Origin: Anaerococcus sp. Marseille-P3915 | GTDB taxonomy: Bacteria; Bacillota; Clostridia; Tissierellales; Peptoniphilaceae | Length of the DNA stretch: 35,160 bases | Direction of reading: 5' to 3' | NCBI RefSeq assembly: GCF_900258475.1 | Contig: NZ_LT984887.1 | Coordinates: forward strand, 745,475 to 780,634 | Part shown: positions 7,224 to 14,971 of the stretch, piece after piece | How positions within the stretch are numbered: the first letter of the stretch is position 1 | How the letters are laid out: each line of letters opens with the position of its first letter | The notes under the pieces: model-generated | Database searches by the model: none | Told to the model about the DNA's origin: nothing | Seen by the model: only the letters and a program-made list of their open reading frames with translations | Translations under genes and position numbers: made by a program

Positions 7224-8024
7224 TCAAATGTTTAACCTATTTATTTTATAACTAGATTTTAACTTTACCTTATCTCTATTTGTTAGATACTCTTCCACAT
7301 CAAACAAATTTTTCTTATCATAGTCTTCCAATAACTTGTAATTCTTATGCTTTGTAATATCAAATTTATCAGATAGAAAAGGTCTTACTCCTCTTAGCTG
7401 GTATATACACTTACCACCATCCATTACAGTTATTTCATCTTGGCTCATAAGTTCTTTGCCAGTTTTTTGGTAATTTAGACCAAAGGATTTCTGGTTTGAT
7501 CTTGTTTCTGATGTGTTATATAGGTCTATGGTTTCTTTTCCTAAGGTTTCTGATAATTCTTTTACTGTCGTTTTTTCTTTTCCTCCTAAAAAGAGTGTAG
7601 AGTCGCAGTTACCAACTATTGTATCTGCATGGTCTTTGTAGATTGCTTTTAATTGAGATTGTGCTTGTAATATTATGCTTGCAGATATTTCTCTTGAACG
7701 AATTGTTGCAATCAATTTTTCAAATTTAGGAATTAAGCCTATATTTGCAAACTCATCAAGTAGACACCTAACATGAACTGGAAGTCTTCCACCATACACA
7801 TCATCTGCCTTATCACATAGTAGGTTAAATAATTGAGAATACATTATTGAGACTACAAAGTTAAAAGTATCGTCAGTATCTGATATTATTACGAACAAGG
7901 CAGTTTTTCTATCTCCAATTTTATCAAGCTCTAGTTCATCTTCACTCATTAGTTCTCTAAGCTCTCTTATATCAAAAGGTGCAAGTCTTGCTCCACAAGA
8001 TATTAGAATTGACTTGGCAGTTTT
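7224..8024 (-). pseudogene. VirD4/TraG-type coupling protein, C-terminal fragment
   Basis: About 266 residues forming the C-terminal half of a type IV coupling protein, the hexameric ATPase that delivers the relaxosome to the conjugation channel. The Walker B region is VHVRCLLDEFANIG, followed by IRSREISASIILQAQSQLKAIY, the classic T4CP stretch. The true frame starts at the element A junction (GKTAKSILISCGARLAP) rather than at the internal Met at 7949. Upstream of the junction the frame meets a TGA inside element A. The ATP-binding loop lies on the fragment at 31899-32459. Confidence 0.9.
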
Positions 8025-8027
8025 TCC

Positions 8028-8047
8028 TGTAACAACTTGTCAAGGAC
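8028..8047 (-). promoter_or_regulatory. Left end of element A with outward -35 box
   Basis: The minus strand reads GTCC-TTGACA (8043-8038) then ten bases to the core. The same TTGTCAAGGAC, at the same distance from the core, is at the left end of element B (23658-23668). In the integrated state no -10 hexamer follows at the right spacing. In the circle, the right end supplies TAGAAT after exactly 17 bases. Confidence 0.7.
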
Positions 8048-8050
8048 TTT

Positions 8051-8236
8051 CTAATCATTTTTATCTCCTTTTTGATGTTTTTTCATCTCCATTTCTCTAA
8101 GCATTATCCTTTTCAATTTATCTTGCATAGTTTCAGTCGCATTTTCATTAAAATGGACAATAACCTCATAAGTTACTTTTCCAATTTTTTTTATAGTCTT
8201 TGTTCCTGTATTATGTTCATTTTTATTTTCGTGCAT
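8051..8236 (-). CDS. tnpW: Transposon-encoded TnpW-like protein (element A)
   Basis: A 61-residue protein with the TnpW pattern IGKVTYEVIVHFNENATETMQDKLKRIMLREME, seen next to an end of Tn4451-type elements. Its role is unknown in the family. The start is the ATG at 8236, set by AGGAGGG eight bases upstream; the longer frame to 8266 lacks a ribosome-binding site. It is the last gene of element A, 24 bases from the core, and has a counterpart at the same place in element B. Confidence 0.75.
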   Translation of the reverse strand: MHENKNEHNTGTKTIKKIGKVTYEVIVHFNENATETMQDKLKRIMLREMEMKKHQKGDKND

Positions 8237-8264
8237 ATTAGTTTCCCTCCTGTTAGTTGCAATC

Positions 8265-8297
8265 AAAAAAAGACGATAGAGTTTTATTTCTACCGCC
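8265..8297 (-). terminator. Terminator between the ORF6N gene and tnpW-like gene
   Basis: Minus strand GGCGGTAGA pairs with TCTATCGTC (one G-U pair), followed by seven T. It is nearly the same hairpin as at 6880-6913 outside the element. Confidence 0.75.
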
Positions 8298-8347
8298 TTT
8301 CACAAGTCTTATAGCTATTCATTTAATAACGCTTTACCATTTACATA

Positions 8348-9355
8348 TTAAATTTTCAAATCCTTATTGTTCAGCATTCCGCCAAACATCGTATGATACA
8401 TATCCTTGGAAGATTCCTCTATCTTTGTAATACTTGATATTTTATTTCCTGCATCTTTTGATGAAGCTCCGCAAAGATAAAAGGCTTCACTGTCTGTTCC
8501 ATAGTCAATGGCAATATATCTATCGTGATACTTTTTACCTGCAATTTTCATCTTCAGATTAATATTAGGGTAATCTTTTCTAAAATCGTTAAGGATATTT
8601 TTTGTAAGCATATCCTTGTTCTTCACATTGTCGCTAAAGACTATAATTTCAACATTGTCTTTTGCAGCCCTTAATAATTCTAAGGTTTTCAAGCCTATAT
8701 AGTTGTCTATCACATAAATGCTTTTCTTTGCAGACTTATATATTTTGGTATAGGCAACATCTGCTTCAATCTTATCTCCGTTCATTAAAAGGAAATGCTT
8801 GTATGTGTCCGGATCTATAAAATTATCCATAACCTTTTTCAAATCTTCTTTTGTAGCCATTTGCGACTTTATTTCAGCTATATCCTTTGTATTTTGATTT
8901 GTCTGTACTGCTATTTGAACTAATTCTTTTGAACCGATAAAATCTTGGTTTTCAATGATAAAATCTTTCATTTGCTTAAATGTTCTAACTAAAGCTCTGC
9001 TTTGCTTAACAGCAAGTTCACCTCTTAATACAGTCATCAGCATATAAATACCTTGTTCTGTAAAGGCATAAGGATTGTATTTAATATTACTTCCTCTACC
9101 AGTCCCTCTGTTCAAGGTGAAATTTTTGCACCTTGAAAGTTCTACCATTTCTTCGTCCGTTAATTGGAACATGAAGTCTTCACCTTCAAATTTTTCTGCG
9201 TTGTTTTTCACCTGTCTATTAAAGTTTTTTGTTTCATAACCATATATTTCAGCTAAATCTGCATCAAGCATTACTTTTTGCCCACGAATAAGATATATTT
9301 TTTCTTGTATAGTTTTATCATCTACAATAACTATCTCTTTATTTTCTTCTGCCAT
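8348..9355 (-). CDS. ORF6N-domain protein with PLD-like C-terminal domain
   Basis: A 335-residue protein. Residues 10-100 are a classic ORF6N DNA-binding domain (IYLIRGQKVMLDADLAEIYGYETKNFNRQVKNN split over the domain; then FMFQLTDEE). A helical linker follows (about 120-190). The C-terminal third has KYHDRYIAID, an HxRx4D variant of the phospholipase D HKD motif, then FYLCGASSKDAGNK. ORF6N proteins are found in phages and mobile elements; the C-terminal half suggests a nuclease or effector activity, possibly defence-related (inference). The start is the ATG at 9355 with GGAGGTG upstream rather than the one at 9373. Confidence 0.75.
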   Translation of the reverse strand: MAEENKEIVIVDDKTIQEKIYLIRGQKVMLDADLAEIYGYETKNFNRQVKNNAEKFEGEDFMFQLTDEEMVELSRCKNFTLNRGTGRGSNIKYNPYAFTEQGIYMLMTVLRGELAVKQSRALVRTFKQMKDFIIENQDFIGSKELVQIAVQTNQNTKDIAEIKSQMATKEDLKKVMDNFIDPDTYKHFLLMNGDKIEADVAYTKIYKSAKKSIYVIDNYIGLKTLELLRAAKDNVEIIVFSDNVKNKDMLTKNILNDFRKDYPNINLKMKIAGKKYHDRYIAIDYGTDSEAFYLCGASSKDAGNKISSITKIEESSKDMYHTMFGGMLNNKDLKI

Positions 9356-9426
9356 GAAATGCACCTCCAACATTATCTAAATTCTTTTCCAATTCGCCAC
9401 GCACTGCGTAGCTTTTTGAATAAGTC

Positions 9427-9750
9427 TTATATTCTTTTATATTTTTCTACTCCGCCTTCAGCTTTTCCGATGTGTTCCACATTTTTTACAAGTCCCTTAT
9501 TTACATTTTCATAAAACCATCTGCCAATCAATGCCGGAGGTGTTGCGATTAACTCTCTCAAAACAAATTCTTTGTCCTTTGGTAAAGAGCTAATTTTGTT
9601 TAATAAGGTAGTATATAGGTCAGCATAGCTTGTATTTTCTTGTAAACTACTACACTTACAATATTCAGTAACGCTTGGGAAACCTCCCTCTATTGCTTTT
9701 TTAGTTAAAATGTCAAGTTCTTCATCGGTTACAGTAAATTGAATTCGCAT
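9427..9750 (-). CDS. Small DUF1413-like protein
   Basis: A 107-residue protein. Its N-terminus (MRIQFTVTDEELDILTKKAIEGGFPSV) looks like a ribbon-helix-helix-type DNA-binding segment. The C-terminal half (FVLRELIATPPALIGRWFYENVNKG, then GGVEKYKRI) resembles DUF1413, common in small mobile-element proteins of Firmicutes. It has a good AAGGAGAGG ribosome-binding site and lies 71 bases upstream of the ORF6N gene, likely the same transcript. Function is unknown; an antitoxin or regulator role is possible. The 173 bases upstream (9751-9923) hold no gene, only AT-rich promoter-like sequence. Confidence 0.55.
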   Translation of the reverse strand: MRIQFTVTDEELDILTKKAIEGGFPSVTEYCKCSSLQENTSYADLYTTLLNKISSLPKDKEFVLRELIATPPALIGRWFYENVNKGLVKNVEHIGKAEGGVEKYKRI

Positions 9751-9923
9751 TTATATATCCTCTCCTTATAACTGAGTTTATTACCATATCATTATCATTT
9801 TATCATAAATACGATATTTTTTCCATACTGCAATTTTAAGCCCTATTTTACACTTAGCTATAGTCTCATATCTATTTTATGATTAACGCTCTAAAAACAC
9901 CTTTCCACCGTCTTATGCGAAGT

Positions 9924-10676
9924 CTACAAGTGTTCACCCTTGTCATAATCTTCAAAGGTATATACTTTTGATTTACTGTTTTCCTTTAATTTCCCTTTGT
10001 CCTGTTCATACCAATGAACTAAGGTCGCATAATGGTCTTTGTAGTTTCTTCCTGTACTTTGCATATAGGTTGACAGCTTCTCTATCATTTTATCCCTATG
10101 ACCTTGCATTTTATCCTTTAATTTTCCATATTCTTCATCAGTTAAGGAAACATTTTTATATTCTCCATAAAGGTTGGGGGATATTTTTTCTATCTCCCCC
10201 TCTTTTTCTAACTCTATATCTATCTCTTTATCTATCTCTATATCTCCGTTGCAGTTTTGTTGCAAAAGGTTGCAAGGTGTTGCACCAGTGTTGCATTGCA
10301 ACGCTTTTTGTCCTCTCGATTTTCTTGAACGCCTTGTAGAAGCTGTTTCTGAACCTATAAGACTTGGGATTTCTGTTAAAAAATACTCGTCATTTTCTGT
10401 GATTATCTCCATCAAGCCTTGTGCTATAATATAATTTACTGTAACCATTACATCATCTTCCGTTTCATCAATCGTTAAGGCAATCTCTTTGATAAAGTCT
10501 GTTTCTACTCCATCATAATACAGCTTCCCACTATCTTTTAAGCTAAGTAAAAGCAATTTAAGATAGATGATTGTATAGGTATCTCCTCCTGATATTTTTC
10601 TTAGCCTTTTGATTCTCTTATCTGTAAAAAAATCTTCTTTCAATTTTAACCAATAGTATCTTCTGTTGTCTGCCAT
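9924..10676 (-). CDS. Phage replisome organizer-type replication protein (element A)
   Basis: A 250-residue protein starting with the replisome-organizer N-terminal domain (YYWLKLKEDFFTDKRIKRLRKISGGDTYTIIYLKLLLLSL), a winged-helix DNA-binding fold related to DnaD-like initiators. A low-complexity linker (about 118-165) follows, with Cys-Asn and Glu-Ile repeats, whose DNA carries five GTTGCA iterons. The C-terminal domain (SLTDEEYGKLKDKM, LSTYMQSTGRNYKDHYATLVHWY) also occurs in the ICE RepA protein at 34485-35160. It starts two bases after the mobL-side gene and probably gives the excised circle some replication ability. Confidence 0.8.
   Translation of the reverse strand: MADNRRYYWLKLKEDFFTDKRIKRLRKISGGDTYTIIYLKLLLLSLKDSGKLYYDGVETDFIKEIALTIDETEDDVMVTVNYIIAQGLMEIITENDEYFLTEIPSLIGSETASTRRSRKSRGQKALQCNTGATPCNLLQQNCNGDIEIDKEIDIELEKEGEIEKISPNLYGEYKNVSLTDEEYGKLKDKMQGHRDKMIEKLSTYMQSTGRNYKDHYATLVHWYEQDKGKLKENSKSKVYTFEDYDKGEHL
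10248..10302. repeat. GTTGCA iteron array inside the element A replication gene
   Basis: GTTGCA occurs at 10248, 10259, 10269, 10279 and 10290, spaced 11, 10, 10 and 11 bases, about one helical turn each, so all sites face the same side of the DNA. An inverted copy, TGCAAC, ends the array at 10297-10302. It lies in the linker-coding part of the replication gene, as iterons do in lambda O and other initiator genes. It is a candidate replication origin. Confidence 0.7.
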
Positions 10677-10678
10677 TT

Positions 10679-12331
10679 TTATCTTTCCTCCCCTTTATTT
10701 TTATAATTTTCTTTAGCCTTTTCCTTGGCTTTTTGTTTGTACTGCCCCTTTATTTCCTCTTGCTCTTGGAATTTTTTCAGTTGTGCAATCACACTTGGTT
10801 TATCTCCTCTCTTAATTGCCTTGTCTATCTCTATGCTTAGGTCTATTCCATACTCTTCATTGACAATCTTTACTGCATATTTGATATGGTCTATCTGCTT
10901 AAATTCGTCTTGAACTTTAGCTTTATCTTTGGTTAGCTCTTGTATCTGATTTTCAAGGCTTGATATTTCTTTCTGCCAATCACTCGACTTTATAGCTGAT
11001 GTTCCAGTAAATTTTTCTATGATCTTTCTTGCTCTTTGGTATCTGTCTATTTCTTTTTTATGGGAATTGTAAAAACTGTCTTTGAATAGTGTCTTGCTTT
11101 TGTATTCCTGATAGACTTCTTTGTTTTCTCTGATAGCGTCTATGCAGCTTACACATTGATTTAGGTCTTTTATTCTTTGTGTTTTATCTTGAATATCACC
11201 ACTTATCTTTTTACTTTGCTTTGCCAGTTCAAAGACTTTTCCTTGTAGGTCTGCTATGGTTTGAAGATGATTATCTTTCAAATAGTAGATTGCTTTTACA
11301 AATCTCTTTAGGTCTGCATTTCCCTTTTTTATCTGTCCGTAGTAGGATAAATTTTTTGTTTTTTCTCCCTGTATCTCGTTGTAGATAGAAATATACTCAT
11401 AGAGGTTAAAGAGTTCCGCTTTGTTCTCCAGTTCATCTTTCTTGGTCTGTTTATACTCATCGTATTTTGCTTGCAGATTTCCAAGTAAAGAGTCTATCCA
11501 AGAGGTGATTTCTTTTATCTTGTTCTTGATGGCTTTTACTAAAGAGTTATGCTTTTTGATTTCTCTATTGATATTTCCTTTGTCGGTTTCGATTCCTTTT
11601 TTCTCTAAGGCACTGGCACTTGCTCCCATGTGAATGGTTGGGATTTCTTCTATCCCTTGTCTTTTGTAGGAACGATGATCTACTCTCTTTTCCTGATGAT
11701 TTTTTTCTAAATACTGATTACAAAGGCTTGCAAAATTCTTTCTCCATTTCTCTGCGTTGCCTTTATCGTTCCAGTCTGTCAGCTCTACTTTTCTTGTTTT
11801 GTAATTACCACTTTTTAGTTTTATCTTTTCTCCCTTTTCATCAAGAACATATTCTTTTTTGCTTTTTGCCAGCCACTCTCCTTTTTTATTAATCGGTCTA
11901 AGAGTAGTCATAATATGTGCATGGATATTGTTATTTTCTTCATCACTTTCATCATGAATTGCAAGGTCTGCTATCATTCCTTTTGATACAAAATGTTCTT
12001 GTATGAAGTCGGTAATGAGTTTCTTGTTTTCTTCAAAGGATAATTCTTTTGGTAGAGCAATGATAAAATTTCTTGCAAGCTGTGCATTGCTTGCTTTCTC
12101 ATTTAGTTCAACGCTGTTCCATAATGTAGTTCTATCTTTTAATGCTATGGGAACATTCTCCGGCAAGAAGATTTCTGAATGTAAAAGTCCCTTTTTATTA
12201 TGGTAATCGTGAACTTCTCCGTCCCATTCATTTTTGATTTTCTCACAAGAGATATATGCTGCACTTGCAACTGCCGATTTACTTTTTCCTCTGCTTATCA
12301 TAGAAATATTAAAGTGAAATGTTTCTGCCAC
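10679..12331 (-). CDS. MobA/MobL-family relaxase (MobQ), element A
   Basis: A 550-residue relaxase that would nick oriT and lead the strand into the recipient using a helper coupling protein. The N-terminal HUH relaxase domain (1-230) begins FHFNISMISRGKSKSAVASAAY with the catalytic Tyr near 26. The metal-binding motif is IHDESDEENNNIHAHIMTT. The C-terminal 300 residues are charged and coiled-coil-rich, with no TraI/TraA-type helicase or primase signature. The start has a GGAG-like site before ATG. The oriT lies about 150 bases upstream. It is nearly contiguous with the replication gene (two bases apart). Confidence 0.9.
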   Translation of the reverse strand: MAETFHFNISMISRGKSKSAVASAAYISCEKIKNEWDGEVHDYHNKKGLLHSEIFLPENVPIALKDRTTLWNSVELNEKASNAQLARNFIIALPKELSFEENKKLITDFIQEHFVSKGMIADLAIHDESDEENNNIHAHIMTTLRPINKKGEWLAKSKKEYVLDEKGEKIKLKSGNYKTRKVELTDWNDKGNAEKWRKNFASLCNQYLEKNHQEKRVDHRSYKRQGIEEIPTIHMGASASALEKKGIETDKGNINREIKKHNSLVKAIKNKIKEITSWIDSLLGNLQAKYDEYKQTKKDELENKAELFNLYEYISIYNEIQGEKTKNLSYYGQIKKGNADLKRFVKAIYYLKDNHLQTIADLQGKVFELAKQSKKISGDIQDKTQRIKDLNQCVSCIDAIRENKEVYQEYKSKTLFKDSFYNSHKKEIDRYQRARKIIEKFTGTSAIKSSDWQKEISSLENQIQELTKDKAKVQDEFKQIDHIKYAVKIVNEEYGIDLSIEIDKAIKRGDKPSVIAQLKKFQEQEEIKGQYKQKAKEKAKENYKNKGEER

Positions 12332-12464
12332 TTTTAAGCTCCTTTCATTTTTTGTTTGTTTTCAGGTAAAGGAAAAAGCAGACAGGTTATTTTTTGTATC
12401 TTTTCCTATCTACTTTATCCGTATGTTTTTATTAAGTTTTGGATTTTTAAAGACTTGCTAAAAT

Positions 12465-12548
12465 CCCTTAGTTTTTCTAAGGGCGCAATTATACACCCTA
12501 AAGGGTGCTTTGCGTTCTGCGAAGCTTTTTGCCCTTGCAGGGAGCTTC
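12465..12548 (-). other. oriT of element A (MobQ/IncQ type)
   Basis: On the minus strand a CACCCT-TT-AGGGTG hairpin (12507-12494) is followed by TATAATTGCGCCCTTAG, matching the IncQ/pIP501/pSK41 nick region TAAGTGCGCCCT at 11 of 12 positions. Further stems are CCCTTAG/CTAAGGG (12465-12483) and GAAGCT/AGCTTC (12521-12548) around CCCT-TGC-AGGG. The block is conserved, inverted, in element B. By analogy the nick is expected in GCG/CCC near 12482-12486. The rest of 12332-12575 has no gene. Confidence 0.75.
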
Positions 12549-12575
12549 TGAAAAAACTAAGGTCTTTTATTTTAT

Positions 12576-12905
12576 CTACTCTATGTCTGTTTCATCTTCC
12601 ATATCTTTCCCATTTATCATTTCTTCATAGGCTTGTCTGTATTCTTCTGTGTGAGTAGAGATATTTAACAGTTTTTCTATCTCCTCATTGGTAAATATTA
12701 GAGGATTTTTAATGACCCTTTCTACTATCAATCCCCTTTGTATGAGCCTGTGATTTCTTCTTTTTCGTTCCTTTTCATTTGCCAGTTTTTCTAATTTTTT
12801 GCCTTGATTTTGTAATTGTTTCAGCTTTACATCGCACTTTTCTCTTTCTTCCTGAAGTTCAGAAATTTGTTCCTGTACTTCCTGTAATGTTTTTTCTTTC
12901 TTCAT
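12576..12905 (-). CDS. DUF3847-like mobilization accessory protein (element A)
   Basis: A 109-residue, highly charged coiled-coil protein (EVQEQISELQEEREKCDVKLKQLQNQ), then a basic stretch KERKRRNHRLIQRG and FTNEEIEKLLN. The same type lies beside the oriT in element B, so a MobC-like role in the relaxosome is likely. The start is the ATG at 12905 with GGAGGAATT upstream. A longer frame from a GTG at 12971 would start inside a terminator-like hairpin and lacks a ribosome-binding site. Confidence 0.7.
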   Translation of the reverse strand: MKKEKTLQEVQEQISELQEEREKCDVKLKQLQNQGKKLEKLANEKERKRRNHRLIQRGLIVERVIKNPLIFTNEEIEKLLNISTHTEEYRQAYEEMINGKDMEDETDIE

Positions 12906-12945
12906 TTTTAATTCCTCCGTTTTGGTATCTGCTTGTTTCCATAAA

Positions 12946-12981
12946 GAAAGGTTAAGCACCTTTTTTGACACTTAACCTTTC
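12946..12981 (-). terminator. Hairpin between the sigma-like and DUF3847 genes
   Basis: An 11-bp perfect stem (12946-12956 with 12971-12981) with a 14-base loop starts eight bases after the sigma-like stop codon. The T tract after it is weak, so it may be a partial terminator or attenuator. Confidence 0.5.
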
Positions 12982-12988
12982 CAAGTTT

Positions 12989-13405
12989 TTAGATTTTATC
13001 TTCTAAAATCTTTCTCAGTTTTTCTAAAATCCTATCCCTCCTCCCACTGATTGCTTGATGTGTAACTTTCTCTCTTCTGCTGATTGACCTTAGACTTTCT
13101 TCTTTGTAGAAGATGGCTTCCATTAGTTCTCGTTCTTCTTTTGTAAGAGTATTTAATGCTTTATGAAGTTCTTCAATTCGCATTTTTACTTCTACAATTT
13201 TTTCTAAGTCTATCTTTTCATCTATGATGTTATCTACAAAGTGTCCATCATGATCCAGTGCCGAAAATGGTATTACATTATGCTTCCAATCTTTTCTTTG
13301 GAGATACTTTTCATGCTCTGTTATCTTCCAATAGGCTTTGTAGACTTCTTCACTTACAGGTACGGCTTTGCCTTTTACATAAAGGTAATATTCTTTCTTT
13401 GCCAC
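12989..13405 (-). CDS. Sigma-70 region 4-type regulator of mobile elements
   Basis: A 138-residue protein with a helix-turn-helix of sigma region 4 at the C-terminus (LNTLTKEERELMEAIFYKEESLRSISRREKVTHQAISGRRDRIL split around residues 80-130). The N-terminal half (EYYLYVKGKAVPVSEEVYKAYWKITEHEKYL) matches the sigma-like proteins that accompany relaxase and recombinase genes in Firmicutes elements. It lacks region 2, so it is a regulator rather than a full sigma factor. The start is GTG at 13405 with AAAGGAGG eight bases upstream. It may control transcription of the mobilization genes (inference). Confidence 0.75.
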   Translation of the reverse strand: MAKKEYYLYVKGKAVPVSEEVYKAYWKITEHEKYLQRKDWKHNVIPFSALDHDGHFVDNIIDEKIDLEKIVEVKMRIEELHKALNTLTKEERELMEAIFYKEESLRSISRREKVTHQAISGRRDRILEKLRKILEDKI

Positions 13406-13448
13406 TTAGTCATCCTCCTTTTTAAGTTCTCTGTTTTGGTTTTGAGAA

Positions 13449-13489
13449 TAAAAAAGGAGGACTTCTACACTTTGGCGTAAAAAGTCCTC
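13449..13489 (-). terminator. Terminator at the end of the transport cargo operon
   Basis: Minus strand GAGGACTT pairs with AAGTCCTC, followed by six T. It comes 33 bases after the 35-codon ORF and separates the cargo operon from the sigma-like gene. Confidence 0.75.
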
Positions 13490-13521
13490 TCGGCTTAAAA
13501 ACTAATGTTTTATATAATTTT

Positions 13522-13629
13522 CTATTTGGTCGTTTCTGGTAAAGTATTATTGCTATGTGTAAGCAATTCCAAGAATAAAAAAGGATAATTATATCGTTCT
13601 GTGAAAACCGAAACTATAAGTTTTGACAT
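13522..13629 (-). CDS. 35-residue peptide ORF at the end of the transport operon
   Basis: ATG at 13629 with GGAGGG six bases upstream, stop at 13522. The peptide begins MSKLIVSVFTERYNYPFLFL and ends HSNNTLPETTK. It is amphipathic in the middle, with no clear signal peptide or full membrane segment. It lies 42 bases after the S-component gene and before the operon terminator, so it would be co-transcribed. A 10-bp inverted repeat includes its start codon and part of its ribosome-binding site. I do not recognise it; it is supported only by the ribosome-binding site and position. Confidence 0.45.
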   Translation of the reverse strand: MSKLIVSVFTERYNYPFLFLELLTHSNNTLPETTK

Positions 13630-13637
13630 AATTATCC
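13583..13637 (-). promoter_or_regulatory. Inverted repeat sequestering the start of the 35-codon ORF
   Basis: GGATAATTAT at 13637-13628 (minus strand) covers the 3' part of the ribosome-binding site and the first base pairs of the ATG. ATAATTATCC at 13592-13583 is its perfect complement, 35 bases downstream. In RNA this would hide the start, a possible translational switch. Confidence 0.45.
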
Positions 13638-13670
13638 CTCCATTATTTTCCCTCCTAAGTAAATTTATTA

Positions 13671-14255
13671 TTAAATCACTCCTGCTTTTTCAAAATGCTT
13701 TTTGAGTATCTTTGTTGCAACGAATGCTCCTATGCAAGCAAGAACAAATGTTATCAAGGCAAAGCCTACTGCCCATGAAACTTTGAAATAAGATAATGCT
13801 TCATTTATTTGTGCTTCACTCATTTTCCATTTTGATGCTCTTTCCACAAAAGAAGCTGTTCCGAATAAAATCACAGGAATTACTGTCCCTAAAAAATCCG
13901 CTAATGCAAATATCCCATATCCAATAATCATTCGTCCCTTGCTCTCATAATTTCCTATAATCAAATCACATATAATTCCACCGATTACAGCAAAGACTGC
14001 ATGAGGCAAATGTCCTCCTGACAATGCAATTAAACCAAGAAGCGTTCCTGATATTGTAAATACGCCCTTCTTTTTAACTTTCAAAGCCATAAGGATATAA
14101 ACGGTAGCAGCTACCATAAAGCTAACTCCTGAAGCAATAAATCCTCCAATCACTGTTGTTGCCATAGCAAATGCAACCGCCATGTATATGACAATTCCAA
14201 TTGCATTAAAGATTCCGATTGTAATAAAATCACGACCATTTAATTTGTTTTTCAT
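13671..14255 (-). CDS. MptD/Trep_Strep-family ECF transporter S component
   Basis: A 194-residue membrane protein with five to six hydrophobic segments (about 10-35, 38-58, 65-90, 108-130, 155-185). It matches the MptD/Trep_Strep family of putative substrate-binding S components of energy-coupling factor importers. The basic C-terminal tail (KILKKHFEKAG) is usual. Substrate is unknown for the family. It overlaps no neighbour: the T component ends 10 bases upstream. Together with 14266-16477 it forms a complete ECF importer (S, T, fused A-A'). Confidence 0.8.
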   Translation of the reverse strand: MKNKLNGRDFITIGIFNAIGIVIYMAVAFAMATTVIGGFIASGVSFMVAATVYILMALKVKKKGVFTISGTLLGLIALSGGHLPHAVFAVIGGIICDLIIGNYESKGRMIIGYGIFALADFLGTVIPVILFGTASFVERASKWKMSEAQINEALSYFKVSWAVGFALITFVLACIGAFVATKILKKHFEKAGVI

Positions 14256-14265
14256 AAAAGTCCTC

Positions 14266-14970
14266 CTAATAAATTTTCTGTATTACTATCACAAGAGCAA
14301 TCATCAAAGCTCCTAATAGTCCAATCAACAAATCCGTTGTTCTAAACCTCAATTTTGTTAATGTAACCCTGTTCTCATCACTATCAAGTCCTCTAATGAG
14401 TGCTGAAGCTGACAGTTCATCTGAAATCTTAATCATTCTCATTAAAAGCGGAACAAGCGTATATTCAATATATTTAATTGGATGTAGCAAGGGGAAAAAT
14501 CTACTTGTTACGATTCCTCGAATCTTCATATTCTCTTTTAATGCCTTGAGTTCTATTTTTATAGTTGGTACAAACCTAAGCAAAACACTAAAAGGTATAC
14601 CAATGCTTCTTGGTACTTTCATTCTATTTAATGCTTCAAGCATTTCACTTACACTTGTAGTCTTTGTTATATATCCACCAAACATAGCAATTAAGGTCAT
14701 CCTTGATGCAAAGTAAATAAACATATATATTGCAAATACGATACTTGCTTCACAAAACTTTCCAAGCCATAACTCTATGCAGTATAAAATCACAAAAAAC
14801 AAAATAAAGCGTAATGCTCTTTTCCACATACTGCTGTATACATACAGAAAAAAGGCAAAGAGAATCAGTCCGAAAAGTAGAATTGTATCGCTTATAAAAA
14901 AGCTCGTAAATCCAACAATTGGAAGTAGAGTAAGTTTTATTCTCGGATCGACTGTTTTTCTATCCATCAA
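14266..14970 (-). CDS. ECF transporter transmembrane component T (EcfT)
   Basis: A 234-residue membrane protein of the CbiQ/EcfT family that couples the ATPases to the S component. It has hydrophobic segments at about 12-45, 50-85, 95-120 and 215-232, and a cytoplasmic coupling region with the family's conserved charged motif (SASALIRGLDSDENRVTL, equivalent to the ARG motif regions; also ALKENMKIRGI). It follows the double ATPase by one base, implying translational coupling. Confidence 0.85.
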   Translation of the reverse strand: MMDRKTVDPRIKLTLLPIVGFTSFFISDTILLFGLILFAFFLYVYSSMWKRALRFILFFVILYCIELWLGKFCEASIVFAIYMFIYFASRMTLIAMFGGYITKTTSVSEMLEALNRMKVPRSIGIPFSVLLRFVPTIKIELKALKENMKIRGIVTSRFFPLLHPIKYIEYTLVPLLMRMIKISDELSASALIRGLDSDENRVTLTKLRFRTTDLLIGLLGALMIALVIVIQKIY

Positions 14971-14971
14971 G

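Noticed and set aside
8025-8047. An active outward promoter from the left end of element A into the coupling-protein fragment
   Set aside because: After TTGACA, the 17-base position in the integrated state reads CTGCCA, with no -10 match nearby.
9968-10434. Plus-strand reading frames opposite the element A replication gene
   Set aside because: They have no ribosome-binding sites, are hydrophobic by codon reversal and lie wholly within a well-supported minus-strand gene.
12905-12971. Longer DUF3847 protein starting at GTG 12971
   Set aside because: That start lies in a hairpin arm and has no ribosome-binding site, while ATG 12905 has GGAGGA at proper spacing.
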